A DNA stretch of 64,000 nucleotides from JAJDUF01 sp965238265. Lineage in GTDB: Bacteria > Chloroflexota > UBA11872 > UBA12225 > JAJDUF01. The DNA lies in contig OZ250185.1 in assembly GCA_965238265.1 (NCBI GenBank), positions 558,001-622,000 of the forward strand, read 5' to 3'. The translations under genes and the position numbers were made by a program. How positions within the stretch are numbered: the stretch's first letter is position 1; every line of letters starts with the position of its first letter. The notes beneath the pieces were generated by a model. The model searched no databases. It had not been told where the DNA came from and saw only the letters and a list, made by a program, of their open reading frames with translations. Positions 42,006 through 51,773 of this stretch are shown piece by piece.

Positions 42006-43520
42006 CTACGTCGGCAAGGCGCCGGGCGTATTCCAGCGCATCCGCGCCTGGTAGAACAGTGGCGCGTAGGAGGTGCCGTACAAAGGCTTGTCGCCCCGGC
42101 CCTCGGCGGCTGCGCCTCGGTTCTGGTCCTTCGGCCGCGGTAACGGCCCGCCCAAATGCGTCTCCAGCCGCCGCTGCATCGTGGCAGCGACCTCCGGCCG
42201 GTCGTTGTGGACGTTGTGTCGTTCCTCGGGATCGGCCTGCACGTCGTACAGTCTGGGGGTTGGGTCCTCCTCGTCCCAGGCGGTCATGTAGTTCCACCGG
42301 TCGTCCCGCACCGCGGCATATGGTCCCCAGCCGGTCAGAATGTAGTCGCGCAGCGCGGTCTGCTTGCCGGTCACCAACGGCCAGACGCTGCTGCCTTGCA
42401 TCCCCTCGGTCGCAGCGGACAGCCCGGCCAGGTCCAGGATCGTCGGCGCGATGTCGTGGTTCTGGGTGAAGGCGTCAATGTCACGGTCTCGGAACGACCG
42501 GTCGGGGTGCCGAATGGTCAGGTTCAGCTGGGTGTTGAAGGGGTACAGCTCCGAGCCGCGCTTGCCCAGCCCGGTGCGGTCGGCTAGCTCGGTACCGTGG
42601 TCGGAGGTGAAGATCACGACGGTCGAATCGGTCAGCCCCAGTTGGCCCAGCCGCTCCAAGAACATGCCGATCCATTTGTCCGTAAAGGTCACCTCGGCCA
42701 TGTAGCATGCGACGTAGTAGTCCACGAACTCTTGCGAGAGACCGGCGACGGAGTCGCCGCTGATGTCGGAGTGCAACGACGGGTTGAGGATGTGCTTGGG
42801 CTGCTGATACTTCGGCCCGGTCCAGGCAGTATTGTAGGGCTGGATGTAGGTCACCGGGGGGTCGAAGATTTCATGGGTCTCGAAGCAGTCGAGCCACAAG
42901 AAGAAGGGGCGGTTGCGCGCGTTGTCCTCGATCCACCGGCACGCGGAGGAGAAGACTCTGGGTGCAAACCAGTCGGCCTCCTCCCGGCGGTCGCGGATGT
43001 TGTGGAGGTATTGCAGCACCTGGCCCTCGCTGTACAGAGTGGCGTCGGGGTGCTGCGGTGGCTTGGGCACGTAGTCGCCGAAGTAGTCTTTGAAGAGGTC
43101 CTGTACGAGGTCCCACGAGCCAGTCTTCCAGCTATCGCTCGTTTGGCCGCGAACGTGCTCGAAGGTCAGGAACCCCCGCGAGAAGTTCATATTGGGCTTG
43201 AACATATGGGGCGTGTCGCCGATTAACCCCGTGCTGTAGCCATTGCGGACCAGAGTTTCCGCGACCGTAGGATATTCGTCGGGGATTTCGTGCCAGCCAT
43301 AGTAGCCCAAGACGCTGGGGAAGAAGCGCATCCCGGTGAAGCAGCCGTTGCGGACTTGGAGCGTGGCCTGCGCTTCACCAAAGCAGCGCGTGAAGCGGAC
43401 CGATTCGGCGGCAAGCTGGTCGAGGGCTGGGGTTTTGACGTGACTCAGCTTGTGGCCCGGCCCCACAATATCCGCACGGAAGGTGTCGAGGCAGATCACG
43501 ACGATGTTGAGCGGGCCCAT
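42006..43520 (-). CDS. Sulfatase-family (alkaline-phosphatase superfamily) hydrolase, atypical nucleophile
   Basis: Start MGPLNIVVICLDTFRADIVG follows AGAGGAG. D12 (CLDTFRAD) and TSDHGTELADRTG are the metal-binding blocks of the superfamily, and RLYDVQADPEERHNV is typical of sulfatase C-termini. The site that should be C/S-x-P-x-R reads T53-L-Q-V-R57, followed by NGCFTGMR in the place of the usual L-T-G-R. With no Cys or Ser for formylglycine, classical sulfatase chemistry is unlikely. A Thr nucleophile is used by phosphoesterases in this superfamily, so phosphoester or phosphonate hydrolysis is possible. 504 residues, cytoplasmic. Confidence 0.82.
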   Translation of the reverse strand: MGPLNIVVICLDTFRADIVGPGHKLSHVKTPALDQLAAESVRFTRCFGEAQATLQVRNGCFTGMRFFPSVLGYYGWHEIPDEYPTVAETLVRNGYSTGLIGDTPHMFKPNMNFSRGFLTFEHVRGQTSDSWKTGSWDLVQDLFKDYFGDYVPKPPQHPDATLYSEGQVLQYLHNIRDRREEADWFAPRVFSSACRWIEDNARNRPFFLWLDCFETHEIFDPPVTYIQPYNTAWTGPKYQQPKHILNPSLHSDISGDSVAGLSQEFVDYYVACYMAEVTFTDKWIGMFLERLGQLGLTDSTVVIFTSDHGTELADRTGLGKRGSELYPFNTQLNLTIRHPDRSFRDRDIDAFTQNHDIAPTILDLAGLSAATEGMQGSSVWPLVTGKQTALRDYILTGWGPYAAVRDDRWNYMTAWDEEDPTPRLYDVQADPEERHNVHNDRPEVAATMQRRLETHLGGPLPRPKDQNRGAAAEGRGDKPLYGTSYAPLFYQARMRWNTPGALPT

Positions 43521-43785
43521 TGCAACTCCTCTTCCCATGTCGTAGCGTGGCCACCACCATCATCCTCTCCCGTCCGTCTCAGGCGGAAACGCCGGGGAAG
43601 GGCGCCATCGGCGCCTACCGGGTCGCTGCGGAGGCGGCGGCAACGCTCGCTGCCGCTCTCTGCAGCGACTCCGATACCAGCGAATCTGCTCCCTCCTCCC
43701 GTCGCAACGGGGGCCGGGCCGGGTAGGAGGCCGTGACCTCCCACACGGTAGTACGTTGTGGTTGGCGCTGGAAGGATCTCGACGC
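43521..43785. other. Intergenic region between sulfatase-fold and solute-binding genes
   Basis: 265 bases. CCTCCTCCCGTCGCAACGGG and GGCCGGGCCGGGTAGGAGG near 43695-43730 form a G+C-rich hairpin of the family C kind. Nothing else is recognised. Confidence 0.35.
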
Positions 43786-45368
43786 CTAGCCGGCCGTGCG
43801 CCGCTCGAAGTCGTCCATCTTCGCGTTGACCGTCCGCACCAGCTGGTCGAGGTCATCCTTCACCGCGCGCGGCTCCTTCTGGATGCCCTGCATCGTGGTG
43901 TTGATGTCGCCGATATACTGCCCGAACTCGGGGTGAGTCGGCCGGTAGGCATGCTCCAGCGTATCCACAAAGGTCTGGAACTGCGGCACGTCCTTCAGGA
44001 TCTGCTGGTACTCCGGCACCTGGAGGATGGACCTGCGGGCCGGCAGGAAGTGGATCACCGAGGTGTAGTGCGCTGCCGGTTCCGTCGAGGTGATCCAGCG
44101 CAAGACTTGCCAGGCCGCTTCCTGCTGCTCCGGGTTGGTCTTGAACATCACGTCATTCGAGCCAAAGGTCCCGGTGAAGGCCTGCTTCTTCGTGGGCGCC
44201 GGAGTGATGTACATGTTCTCCAGCCCCCCGATGTCTTCCGCCCACTGGACGATGCGGTAGGCGCTCGTCTCGTAGAACTTGGCAATAGTGCCGCGTCGAA
44301 AGGCGGGTGGCTCCTGGTCGGTAGCTTTGAAGTAATCCCCGTGCGGCGTATGGACCTGGTGCTTGTGGACCAGATCCGAGAAGTACTGCGCCGCCTCAAT
44401 CCCTTCGGGGCTGTTGAACAACGACTGCGTGCGGTCCTTGTTGAAGATCTCGCCACCAGCCTGCTTGAGCAGGTTGACGAGCTGCACCCAGCCAGCCATG
44501 CCGCCGATAGCCCACTTACCCGACTCCTTGCCCGGACCCAAGTGGGCCTGGATCGCCTTCAGGTAGTCCGCCCAATCATCCCAGGTGAAGCCGGCCTTCA
44601 GAGGCTCCAAGCCCGCCTCCCGCACAATGCCGAGGTTCGTGTAGGGCAGGTCGGCGTTCGTCTCGTTCGGTACGGACCAGAGATTACCCCGCCACATGCA
44701 CGAGTTCAGCAGGTGGGGATAGAAGTCACCCATGTTGGCGGAATACTCGCGGTCCTGCTTGATAAAGTCGCTCAACTCCACGGCCATCCCCTGCACGCCC
44801 CAGCCCAGTGTCCAGCGGAAGGAGTGGTGATGCAAGTCGGGATGGGTCCCCGCGGCGTAGTTGGCGATCACCTTGGCGGTAGTGTTAGCCCCCTGGCCGG
44901 ACACCGGCTCCAGGGAAAAGGTGACGTTGGTGCCCATCGCGTTCCACCGGTTAGCTAGGTCCAGCCAGCCGGTGCCGCGCTCGCTCATGTTGCCGCCCCG
45001 CCAGAACAAGGTCCAGATAGTGACCCGCCGCTGCGGCGCGGCCGCGGCGGCACCTCCACCCGCTTCTCCACCACCTTCTCGACGATCACCGGCTTCTCGA
45101 CGGTGACTACCTTCTCGACGACCACCGGCTTCTCGACAGTGACCACCTTCTCCTGCACGACCGTCTGCGACTGCCCGGCTGCCCCGGACGCACCCTTCTG
45201 GCCGGCGGCGCCGGTCGCGCCACGCTCACCCGGCGCCCCCGCTGCCCCCGCTGGCCCCGCTGGCCCTTGGATGTAGCGGACTTCGACCTCGCCACAGGCG
45301 GCGGCTAGCAGACCGCCCAACGCGGCTGCCGCGCCTCCTAGATACTGTCGGCGGATGACGCTTGCCAT
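43786..45368 (-). pseudogene. Solute-binding lipoprotein 5 with collagen-like stalk, one frameshift
   Basis: ATG 45368 opens VIRRQYLGGAAAALGGLLAA with C25, then eleven Gly-x-y triplets (GPAGPAGAAGAPGERGAT and on), then alternating VEKPVVVEKVVTVEKPVIVE. That frame ends at 44985. A second frame from about 45050 continues with RRVTIWTLFWRGGNMSERGT and a complete family 1 solute-binding domain (WAIGGMAGWVQLVNLLKQAG, then FGSNDVMFKTNPEQQEAAWQ) to 43786. One base change of frame separates stalk and domain. The layout is Tat lipoprotein, collagen-like stalk, charged linker, binding domain. The catabolic genes downstream on the same strand suggest a sugar ligand. Confidence 0.72.
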
Positions 45369-45552
45369 TGGCTTCTCCCCATCGCCACTCGCTCCCCACA
45401 GGGGAGCGGCTCATGCGCTCGCCCAGTGACGCCGCGCCCGGCGAGCAGTCAGGCGCCCCGCCCGTACCGCTTGCTACCTGGCAACACGGCAGTGGCTACA
45501 GCATACAGCGAGGGAAGACTGCTGACAAGCATAGGCCAGCTATCGGCCCTAG

Positions 45553-46401
45553 TTAGGCTGCGGTTTCCGAGAACCCCAGGCCACGCGCTTTGAGCGAGAC
45601 GAACCGTTGGGCGCCGATGATGATGTGATCCAGCAGTTCGATGTCGAGTAGCTGGCCGGCGCGGTAGGTGTCGCGCGTCACCTGCACGTCGTCCGGCGAC
45701 GGCGTGGGGTCGCCGCTGGGATGGTTATGCACAACGATGATCGCGGCGCTGTTCTGCCGGACGGCATCGCGGAAAAGCTCACCGACGCGAATAGGGCTGG
45801 CATTCAGGCTGCCGATATAGACTTCGCGGATGGCCGCGACGCGGTGCTTGGTGTCGAGCAGCACCACGCGCAGATGCTCCTGCTCGAAGGCTGCCATCTC
45901 CGGCATCAGCAGGTTGGCGATGTCCTCGGGGGCACGCACGGCCAGGCGCTCTTCCGGCTGCACGACCACCAGGCGCCGGCCCAGCTCGAAAGCGGCCAAC
46001 AGTTCCACGGCCTTGGCCGGCCCAACGCCGGGTAACTGGGACAGCTCCGCGGCCGAAGCCTGCGCCAGACGGGTCAGCGCACCGAACTGCGCGAGCGCAT
46101 GCGTCGCCAAGTCCAGCACATTTTGTCTTCTCGTGCCGCTGCGCCAGATAATGGCGATCAGCTCTGCCGTGGCTAATACCGCCGGCCCGTACTTCTGCAA
46201 CCGCTCGCGGGGGCGCTCCTGGAGCGGGATTTCGCGGATGCGCGGGCTATACGCGGGGGCACCGTGCGCGGCAGCCGCCGGTGGTGGCACCGCTGCGGGG
46301 TTGGTGTTGAGCGGCCCTGTCGGTGTAGGTGGCCCGACTGCCGCGGTCGCGCCGTTGCGCCGGAGCGCCGGCATGGATGTAGCTGCACGTCCACTGTTCA
46401 C
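45553..46401 (-). CDS. radC: RadC family JAB/MPN protein
   Basis: The 282-residue protein has the N-terminal helix-hairpin-helix part (LPGVGPAKAVELLAAFELGR) and the JAMM metalloprotease-like core with HNHPSGDPTPSPDD at residues 225-238, preceded by GSLNASPIRVGELFRDAVRQ. The first 50 residues are Ala/Pro-rich, longer than usual, and the true start could be internal. Despite its name RadC has no settled role in repair. It is flanked by repeat-rich DNA on its upstream side. Confidence 0.92.
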   Translation of the reverse strand: MNSGRAATSMPALRRNGATAAVGPPTPTGPLNTNPAAVPPPAAAAHGAPAYSPRIREIPLQERPRERLQKYGPAVLATAELIAIIWRSGTRRQNVLDLATHALAQFGALTRLAQASAAELSQLPGVGPAKAVELLAAFELGRRLVVVQPEERLAVRAPEDIANLLMPEMAAFEQEHLRVVLLDTKHRVAAIREVYIGSLNASPIRVGELFRDAVRQNSAAIIVVHNHPSGDPTPSPDDVQVTRDTYRAGQLLDIELLDHIIIGAQRFVSLKARGLGFSETAA

Positions 46402-47527
46402 TACGGTTCACCCTTTGCGCGAGCATGGGCGGCTGGCCTAGCCGCTTGCCCGGAGGAGTATACTAAATAATACATATGCTGTCCAGCGTTTCGAGTTGGG
46501 TCCAACACCGGTCCCCCTTTGCCCTCCCGCGTGCGCGGGAATCCCTGTCCCCCCGCTTCGCAGGGGGACCATAGGGCCATCCCGGTCCCCCTCACAAGGC
46601 CAGCTCTTTCCCGCGACCAGAAACCCACCCCCCAGGCCATTGTCATTCCCCCGCCCCCACCCAATATGACCTACCGTTGGGAAGTGGCAGATGCAAGACT
46701 ATCCTGGAGCACCGGGCACCGCCCGGAAGGAGCACACGCGCACCATCGTGCCGCCCGCCCGCGGTGGCGTCGCCACCCAGCCGAGGGCGCCGGGTCATGG
46801 CAGACCCCCCGTCGCGCAGCGTGCAGCGGGGCATGACCGTCCGCGCGCCACCCCACAGGCGCCCAGGACGTACCCCGGGCTACCCTGGCCCAGGTGCCGG
46901 GTTCTGATCGTCCGTGCGCCGCGCCGAGCGTGCCGGTCCCGGACCGGTCCATGAGCGACCCCCCGTCGCGCAGCGTGCGGCGGGGCATGACCGTCCGCGC
47001 GCCACCCCACACCATGACGTACCCCCGCCACCGCGGCGCGGGCGCCGGGTCATGGCCGTCCGTGCGCCGCGCATCTGGCGCCGCCAGGACACGCCCTGGC
47101 GGACCGCACTACCGTGCCTAGCGCCACCGCTCCCTTGCCGGCGAGCGTGCGCCGGCTGCTCCAGGTGGTCTTGCCCCGCGTCCCTGCCACTCCCCACACC
47201 CGCACCTACCCGCCATCCCACCAGAACACCGCGAACAACCGCGCCGCGTACTCCTGCACTCCCACCTACCGACTATCCCGTTCCACCACCCACAAAGTGC
47301 ATCCTGCCACCCAGGTACCGCCCCGCCCGCAGACCTGCTCCGTCGCGGGCGCTGGCTGCCCACCCCCGCGCCACTCGCGCGCCCCGCCTATGGCCCCCCA
47401 CTACGCCGGGCGACGGTCCATCCCCTCCCCTGGAGCTTGCTCCGGGGGAGGGCTAGGGAGGGGGCCACCGCCCACTGGCAGCCCCTAGGTGGTTGCCCCG
47501 ACGGCGCCTCCGGTATGATGCCGCCTC
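46402..47527. repeat. 1.1-kb gene-free repeat region upstream of murT
   Basis: Families A and B lie at about 46525-46585. From 46658 to about 47110 the sequence resembles 8445-8910, with a shared CCAATATG start, ATGCAAGAC, and repeated GCGCCGGGTCATG and GACCGTCCGTGCGCC words. A family C element (CCCCTCCCCTGGAGC with GCTCCGGGGGAGGGCTAGGG) is at about 47426-47465. Frames are open on several strands because of composition, but none has a coherent protein. Confidence 0.55.
47510..47519 (+). promoter_or_regulatory. Predicted -10 of murT
   Basis: TATGAT at 47514-47519 ends eight bases before ATG 47528 with no Shine-Dalgarno site between, fitting a leaderless transcript. TTGCCC lies 15 bases upstream as a weak -35. 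Confidence 0.45.
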
Positions 47528-49021
47528 ATGCCTCGTTCTTCTGCCGGGCCGGGAGCGGTGGACGCGCTGCCTCCGCTCGCGCCGCGGATCGGACTGGCAG
47601 CGCTGGCCGCCCGCGTACTCGCGGCCGCCATGCGGCGCCTGGGGCGCGGCGGCACGGCTCTACCGGGCCTGGTCGCCGAGACGTTGGCGCCGACGTTCGT
47701 GCCGACGGTAGCGCGACAGCTGCCGCGCGGTGTCGTGCTCCTCACCGGTACCAATGGCAAGACCACGACGGCCCGGATGCTCGCGGCGATCTTGGCCCGT
47801 GACGGCACACAGCTCATCCACAATGCCGCCGGGTCCAACCTCTCCCGTGGCCTGGCGTCGGCGCTCGCCCAGCGCACCGGCTGGCAGGGGCGGCTGCGGG
47901 CTACCGAGACGACGCTCGGCCTGTTCGAGCTGGACGAGGCCGCGTTCGTGCGCGCGGCGCCGGCGCTGCGTCCCCGGTTGGCCACGTTTATGAACCTCTT
48001 TCGTGACCAGCTGGATCGCTATGGCGAGGTAGATGCCGTAGCGCAGCGTTGGCGGGCGGCCCTCGCTGCGACGCCGCGCCCGCCGCGCCTCATCCTCAAT
48101 GCCGACGATCCACTCGTCGCCGGCCTCGCCAACGCTGGCCCGTCACCGGCACCCGCGCCGTTCTACTTCGGTGTCGAGGCGCCGTCGGTGGATCGGCCGG
48201 CGGCGGAGCACGCCGCCGACATTCGCGTCTGTCCGACGTGCGGCCGGTCGCTGGTGTATCGCCGCCGGTTCTACGCCCACCTCGGCCACTTCTCCTGTCC
48301 CGACGGCCACATGGAGCGCCCGGCGCCGGCCGTGCGCGCAGTCACCGTCGAGACGCACGGTATTGACGGTACCGAGCTGGAGCTGCTGTGTCTGCCACCG
48401 CTGGCGCCCGCGGCCGTCACCTTGCGCTTCTTCCTGCCGCTGGGGGGCCTCTACAACGTCTACAATGCCCTGGCCGCGACGACGACCGCCCTGGCCCTGG
48501 GCGTGGCGCCTGCCGTTGCCCGCGAAGCGCTGGCTGCGTTCACCGCGGCGTTCGGGCGCATGGAGCAGGTGGTCTTGGATGGGCGCACCGTCTACCTCGC
48601 GCTGGCCAAGAACCCCACCGGTCTCAACCAGGTCGTGCGACTGCTGACTGCCGAGGCCGACCGGACCGGACCGCTCTCGCTGCTCATCGCGCTGAACGAC
48701 CTCGACGCGGACGGGCGCGACGTATCGTGGATTTGGGATGCCGACTTGGAAGAGTTGGCCCCGCCGGGCCGGGTCCGCACGGTCGTAGTGAGTGGCCGGC
48801 GCGCCGCCGATCTTGCCGTCCGCCTGAAGTATGCGGGCATCCACGGGCCACTGCCCGCGGTCGTGGTGGAGAGCGATCTGAGGTTGGCACTAGCCCAGGC
48901 CGTACAGCGCACGCCGGCCGGCGGTACGCTGCACGTCGTCCCGACCTATACGGCGCTCCTGGAGCTGCGTGGCCTACTGACGCGCCGGGGCGCCCTGCGA
49001 CCCTACTGGAGGGCAGCGTGA
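47528..49021 (+). CDS. murT: Lipid II isoglutaminyl synthase, MurT subunit
   Basis: The 497-residue protein has the Mur-ligase ATP loop LTGTNGKTTTARMLA, NAAGSNLSRGLASAL, and the Cys ribbon CPTCGRSLVYRRRFYAHLGH continuing FSCPDGH that marks MurT. The C-terminal DUF1727 domain contains ALNDLDADGRDVSWIWDADLE, which holds the Asp used in the amidation site. With GatD it amidates the D-glutamate of lipid II to isoglutamine. The stop overlaps the gatD start (GTGA). Known from Firmicutes, Actinobacteria and Chloroflexota, it indicates peptidoglycan with isoglutamine. Confidence 0.95.
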   Translation: MPRSSAGPGAVDALPPLAPRIGLAALAARVLAAAMRRLGRGGTALPGLVAETLAPTFVPTVARQLPRGVVLLTGTNGKTTTARMLAAILARDGTQLIHNAAGSNLSRGLASALAQRTGWQGRLRATETTLGLFELDEAAFVRAAPALRPRLATFMNLFRDQLDRYGEVDAVAQRWRAALAATPRPPRLILNADDPLVAGLANAGPSPAPAPFYFGVEAPSVDRPAAEHAADIRVCPTCGRSLVYRRRFYAHLGHFSCPDGHMERPAPAVRAVTVETHGIDGTELELLCLPPLAPAAVTLRFFLPLGGLYNVYNALAATTTALALGVAPAVAREALAAFTAAFGRMEQVVLDGRTVYLALAKNPTGLNQVVRLLTAEADRTGPLSLLIALNDLDADGRDVSWIWDADLEELAPPGRVRTVVVSGRRAADLAVRLKYAGIHGPLPAVVVESDLRLALAQAVQRTPAGGTLHVVPTYTALLELRGLLTRRGALRPYWRAA

Positions 49022-49899
49022 GCAAGCTGCGCCTGACCCTCGCCCATCTCTATGCCGACCTGATGAACGTCTACGCCGACCGTGGCAACATCATCTGCTT
49101 GCACCAGCGGTGCGCGTGGCGGGGGATTGACCTCTCGGTCCGGCCATTCGGGATCGGTGACGACCTGCCCGACGAGGGCCTCGATCTCGTCTTCATGGGT
49201 GGAGGACAGGACGGCGAGCAGCGGCTCCTCACCGAGGACCTGCGGGCACGGAAGGGGCCGGTCTTGCGGGCGGCGGCGGACGCGGGGCTGCCGATGCTCG
49301 TGGTTTGTGGCGCCTATCAGCTCTTCGGTCACTCGTACCGGCCGGCGGTCGGCGCGGCGCTGCCGGGGCTGAGTATTCTGGACGCCCGGACCGTCCATCC
49401 TGGCCCGGACGTGCCACGCTGCATCGGCAACGTCATCGTGTCTTGGACTCCCCCCCCGCCGCCGGTGGAGGGGGAACCGGGGGATGAGACGTCGGAGCGC
49501 GAGGCCCTCTCGACCATCGTCGGCTTTGAGAATCATGGTGGCCGCACCTTTCTTGGCCCCACCGCCCGGCCGCTCGGCACCGTCCTGGCTGGCAACGGCA
49601 ACAATGCCCGCGACGGCACCGAGGGAGCGGTGTCGCACAACGTCTATGGCACGTACCTGCACGGCTCGCTGCTGCCCAAAAACCCGCACTTTGCCGACCA
49701 TCTCCTCGGACTGGCCTTGGCGCGGCGTTACGGTGTCGAGGCCGCCCGCCGGGCGTTGATCCCGTTGGATGATCGCGCCGAGCGGCAGGCGCACCACGCC
49801 GTTCGTGAGCGCTGGGCGCCGACCACGCGCTGGGGACGGTGGCGGCGCCAGGCGCGGCACTACCGCGAGGCGTGGACTCGGTTCCGGCGCGGCGCGTGA
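49018..49899 (+). CDS. gatD: Lipid II isoglutaminyl synthase, glutamine amidotransferase subunit GatD
   Basis: GTG 49018 overlaps the murT stop. The 293-residue protein is a class I (CobB/CobQ-like) amidotransferase: HLYADLMNVYADRGNIICL, LVFMGGGQDGEQ, nucleophile Cys in MLVVCGAYQLFG, GFENHGG and the His in GTYLHGSLLPKNPHFAD. Residues about 143-157 (WTPPPPPVEGEPGDE) are encoded by an inserted family C palindrome and are not part of the family. The protein makes ammonia from glutamine for MurT. Confidence 0.95.
   Translation: MSKLRLTLAHLYADLMNVYADRGNIICLHQRCAWRGIDLSVRPFGIGDDLPDEGLDLVFMGGGQDGEQRLLTEDLRARKGPVLRAAADAGLPMLVVCGAYQLFGHSYRPAVGAALPGLSILDARTVHPGPDVPRCIGNVIVSWTPPPPPVEGEPGDETSEREALSTIVGFENHGGRTFLGPTARPLGTVLAGNGNNARDGTEGAVSHNVYGTYLHGSLLPKNPHFADHLLGLALARRYGVEAARRALIPLDDRAERQAHHAVRERWAPTTRWGRWRRQARHYREAWTRFRRGA
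49447..49490. repeat. Family C palindrome inside gatD
   Basis: CCCCCGCCGCCGGTGGAGGG followed by GGAACCGGGGGATGAGAC follows the same plan as 4730-4772: palindrome, then CCGGGGG(G)TGAG. It stays in frame and replaces a loop. Confidence 0.65.
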
Positions 49900-49935
49900 G
49901 CGGTTGACTCCCGATTACGGCACACTTCCCGTGCC

Positions 49936-51699
49936 ATGTACGTTGACGCGCTGACGCTGGCGGCTATCCGCGCCGAGCTGACGCCACGTGTCGTCGGTAG
50001 CCGCGTCCAGCGGGTGCATCTCCCGGAGCCGCTGGGCATCGCCTTCCAGTTCTACGGCCCCGCTGGGGCACACTGGCTGCTCTGCTCCGCCCATCCCCAG
50101 CACGCGCGTATCCACCTCGTTGCGGATCGTCCCGACCGTCCGTCCGATGCCGTCACGCCCTTGCTGCTGCTCCTACGCAAGCACGTGCGCGGCAGCCGGC
50201 TGGTCGCCGTAGAGCAACCGCTGCTGGAGCGGGTGCTGCGGCTCCGCTTTCAACGTCACCGGCCCGGTGCGCCGGTGCAGACGACGGACCTCGTCGTGGA
50301 GGTCATGGGCCGCCTGAGCAACCTGATCCTGCTCGATGCCGAGGCGGTCGTACTCGACAGCGCGAAGCGCGTCGGCCCGCAGATCAATCGGTACCGCACC
50401 GTGCTACCCCGCCATCCCTACCGTCCGCCACCACCGCAGGACAAGCTGGACCCACGCCGGCTCACGGGTGACGCGGTACGGGCGGCGTGCCGGGCCGGCA
50501 ACGCGACCGCGCCGCTGTGGCGCGCGCTGGTGGGCAGCCTGCGGGCGTGTAGTCCGCTGCTCGCTAAGGAGGTCGCGTACCGCGCCACCGGCAGCGCGGA
50601 GACGACTATGGCCGAGACGCACGACTGGTCGGCGGTCGGTGCGACCCTTACAGGCCTCTTCGCCGCTGCCGCTGCGGGTAGCTCCGAGCCACACCTGGCC
50701 TACGACGGCGCCACTCCGGTCGCGTTCGCTCCCTACCGATTGACCCAGTATCCCGACGCCCGCCCGGTCGAGAGTATGAGCGGTGCCCTCGAACGGTTCT
50801 ACGCAGCCGTAGCGACGCCAGCGCCAGCGCACCGCCCTGGGCAGCCGGCCGTTGAGCCGCAGCGGCGGCCCGTGCAGGCGGCACTCACCGCCGCCGCGGC
50901 TCGCCTGCGTCGCCAAGAGCGGTCCTTGCAGCAGGCGCTTCTGCCGGCCGAGGAGCGAGAGCGGCTGCGATTGTCCGGGGAGTGGCTGCTGGCCTTGGCG
51001 CATGAAATCCGGCCCGGCCAGACCGTCTTGCGGGTCGCCGGGGCCGCGCCGGACGGCGGCGAGCTTACCATCAGCCTTGATCCGGCACTGGCACCGCCGG
51101 CGCTGGCCCAGCGTTACTTTCACCAGTATCAGCGCCAGCAGCGCGGCGCGAAGGTGGTTGCCGCCCGTCTGGAGCGGACGCGCCTCCGGCAGCAGGCTGT
51201 CGCCGAGGCGCTGGCCCTGCTCGCAGCAGCCAATACGGTCGCCGCCGTCCGGCGCATCGAGCAGGAAGCGCAGGAGGAGGGCCTGATCCCGACGGGCGAC
51301 CGGCCGCCGCGTCGGCCTCCCGACGACCAGGCCGGCGGGTTCGACCGTCACGTCATTGGCGGGCTAGAAGTCCTGGTCGGGCAGAGCCGACGTGGCAACG
51401 ACCAAGTGACGTTCCGGGAGGCGCGGCCGCACGACCTCTGGCTCCATGCCCGCGGCGTGCCCGGCGCGCACGTCGTCATCCGCGCGCCTGGACCGTCTGT
51501 GCCGCAGCACGTCTTACAGGCCGCAGCAGCGTTGGCCGCTGCGGCGAGCGCCGCGCGCAACGCCGCCAGCGTCGCGGTGGACTACACCCAACGCCGTTAC
51601 GTGCGTCGTATCAAAGGCGCGCCGCCGGGCCTCGTCACCTACCGGCAAGAACGCACGCTCCACGTCGTCCCGGACCCGGACGGAGCGGGCAGCCGGTAG
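49936..51699 (+). CDS. rqcH: Rqc2/RqcH-type NFACT ribosome quality-control protein
   Basis: The 587-residue protein shows the NFACT-N start (MYVDALTLAAIRAELTPRVV), VMGRLSNLILLDAE, a middle helical/coiled-coil part (RLRRQERSLQQALL to AQEEGLIPTG), and the NFACT-R domain with DLWLHARGVPGAHVVIR at residues 500-516. The C-terminal segment YTQRRYVRRIKGAPPGLVTY is typical. Bacterial RqcH binds obstructed 50S subunits and adds C-terminal alanine tails. The window thus encodes two rescue routes, tmRNA and RqcH. It starts 36 bases after gatD. Confidence 0.93.
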   Translation: MYVDALTLAAIRAELTPRVVGSRVQRVHLPEPLGIAFQFYGPAGAHWLLCSAHPQHARIHLVADRPDRPSDAVTPLLLLLRKHVRGSRLVAVEQPLLERVLRLRFQRHRPGAPVQTTDLVVEVMGRLSNLILLDAEAVVLDSAKRVGPQINRYRTVLPRHPYRPPPPQDKLDPRRLTGDAVRAACRAGNATAPLWRALVGSLRACSPLLAKEVAYRATGSAETTMAETHDWSAVGATLTGLFAAAAAGSSEPHLAYDGATPVAFAPYRLTQYPDARPVESMSGALERFYAAVATPAPAHRPGQPAVEPQRRPVQAALTAAAARLRRQERSLQQALLPAEERERLRLSGEWLLALAHEIRPGQTVLRVAGAAPDGGELTISLDPALAPPALAQRYFHQYQRQQRGAKVVAARLERTRLRQQAVAEALALLAAANTVAAVRRIEQEAQEEGLIPTGDRPPRRPPDDQAGGFDRHVIGGLEVLVGQSRRGNDQVTFREARPHDLWLHARGVPGAHVVIRAPGPSVPQHVLQAAAALAAAASAARNAASVAVDYTQRRYVRRIKGAPPGLVTYRQERTLHVVPDPDGAGSR

Positions 51700-51773
51700 G
51701 TACGAGCCAAGCCGTAGGGGTGCAACATGTTGCGCCCTCCCTCTGCTGCAATGATCCGGAGCAGGTGACGGTA

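Noticed and set aside
48388..49017. Upstream extension of the gatD frame across murT
   Set aside because: It overlaps the conserved murT C-terminus in another frame. GatD homology starts at GTG 49018.
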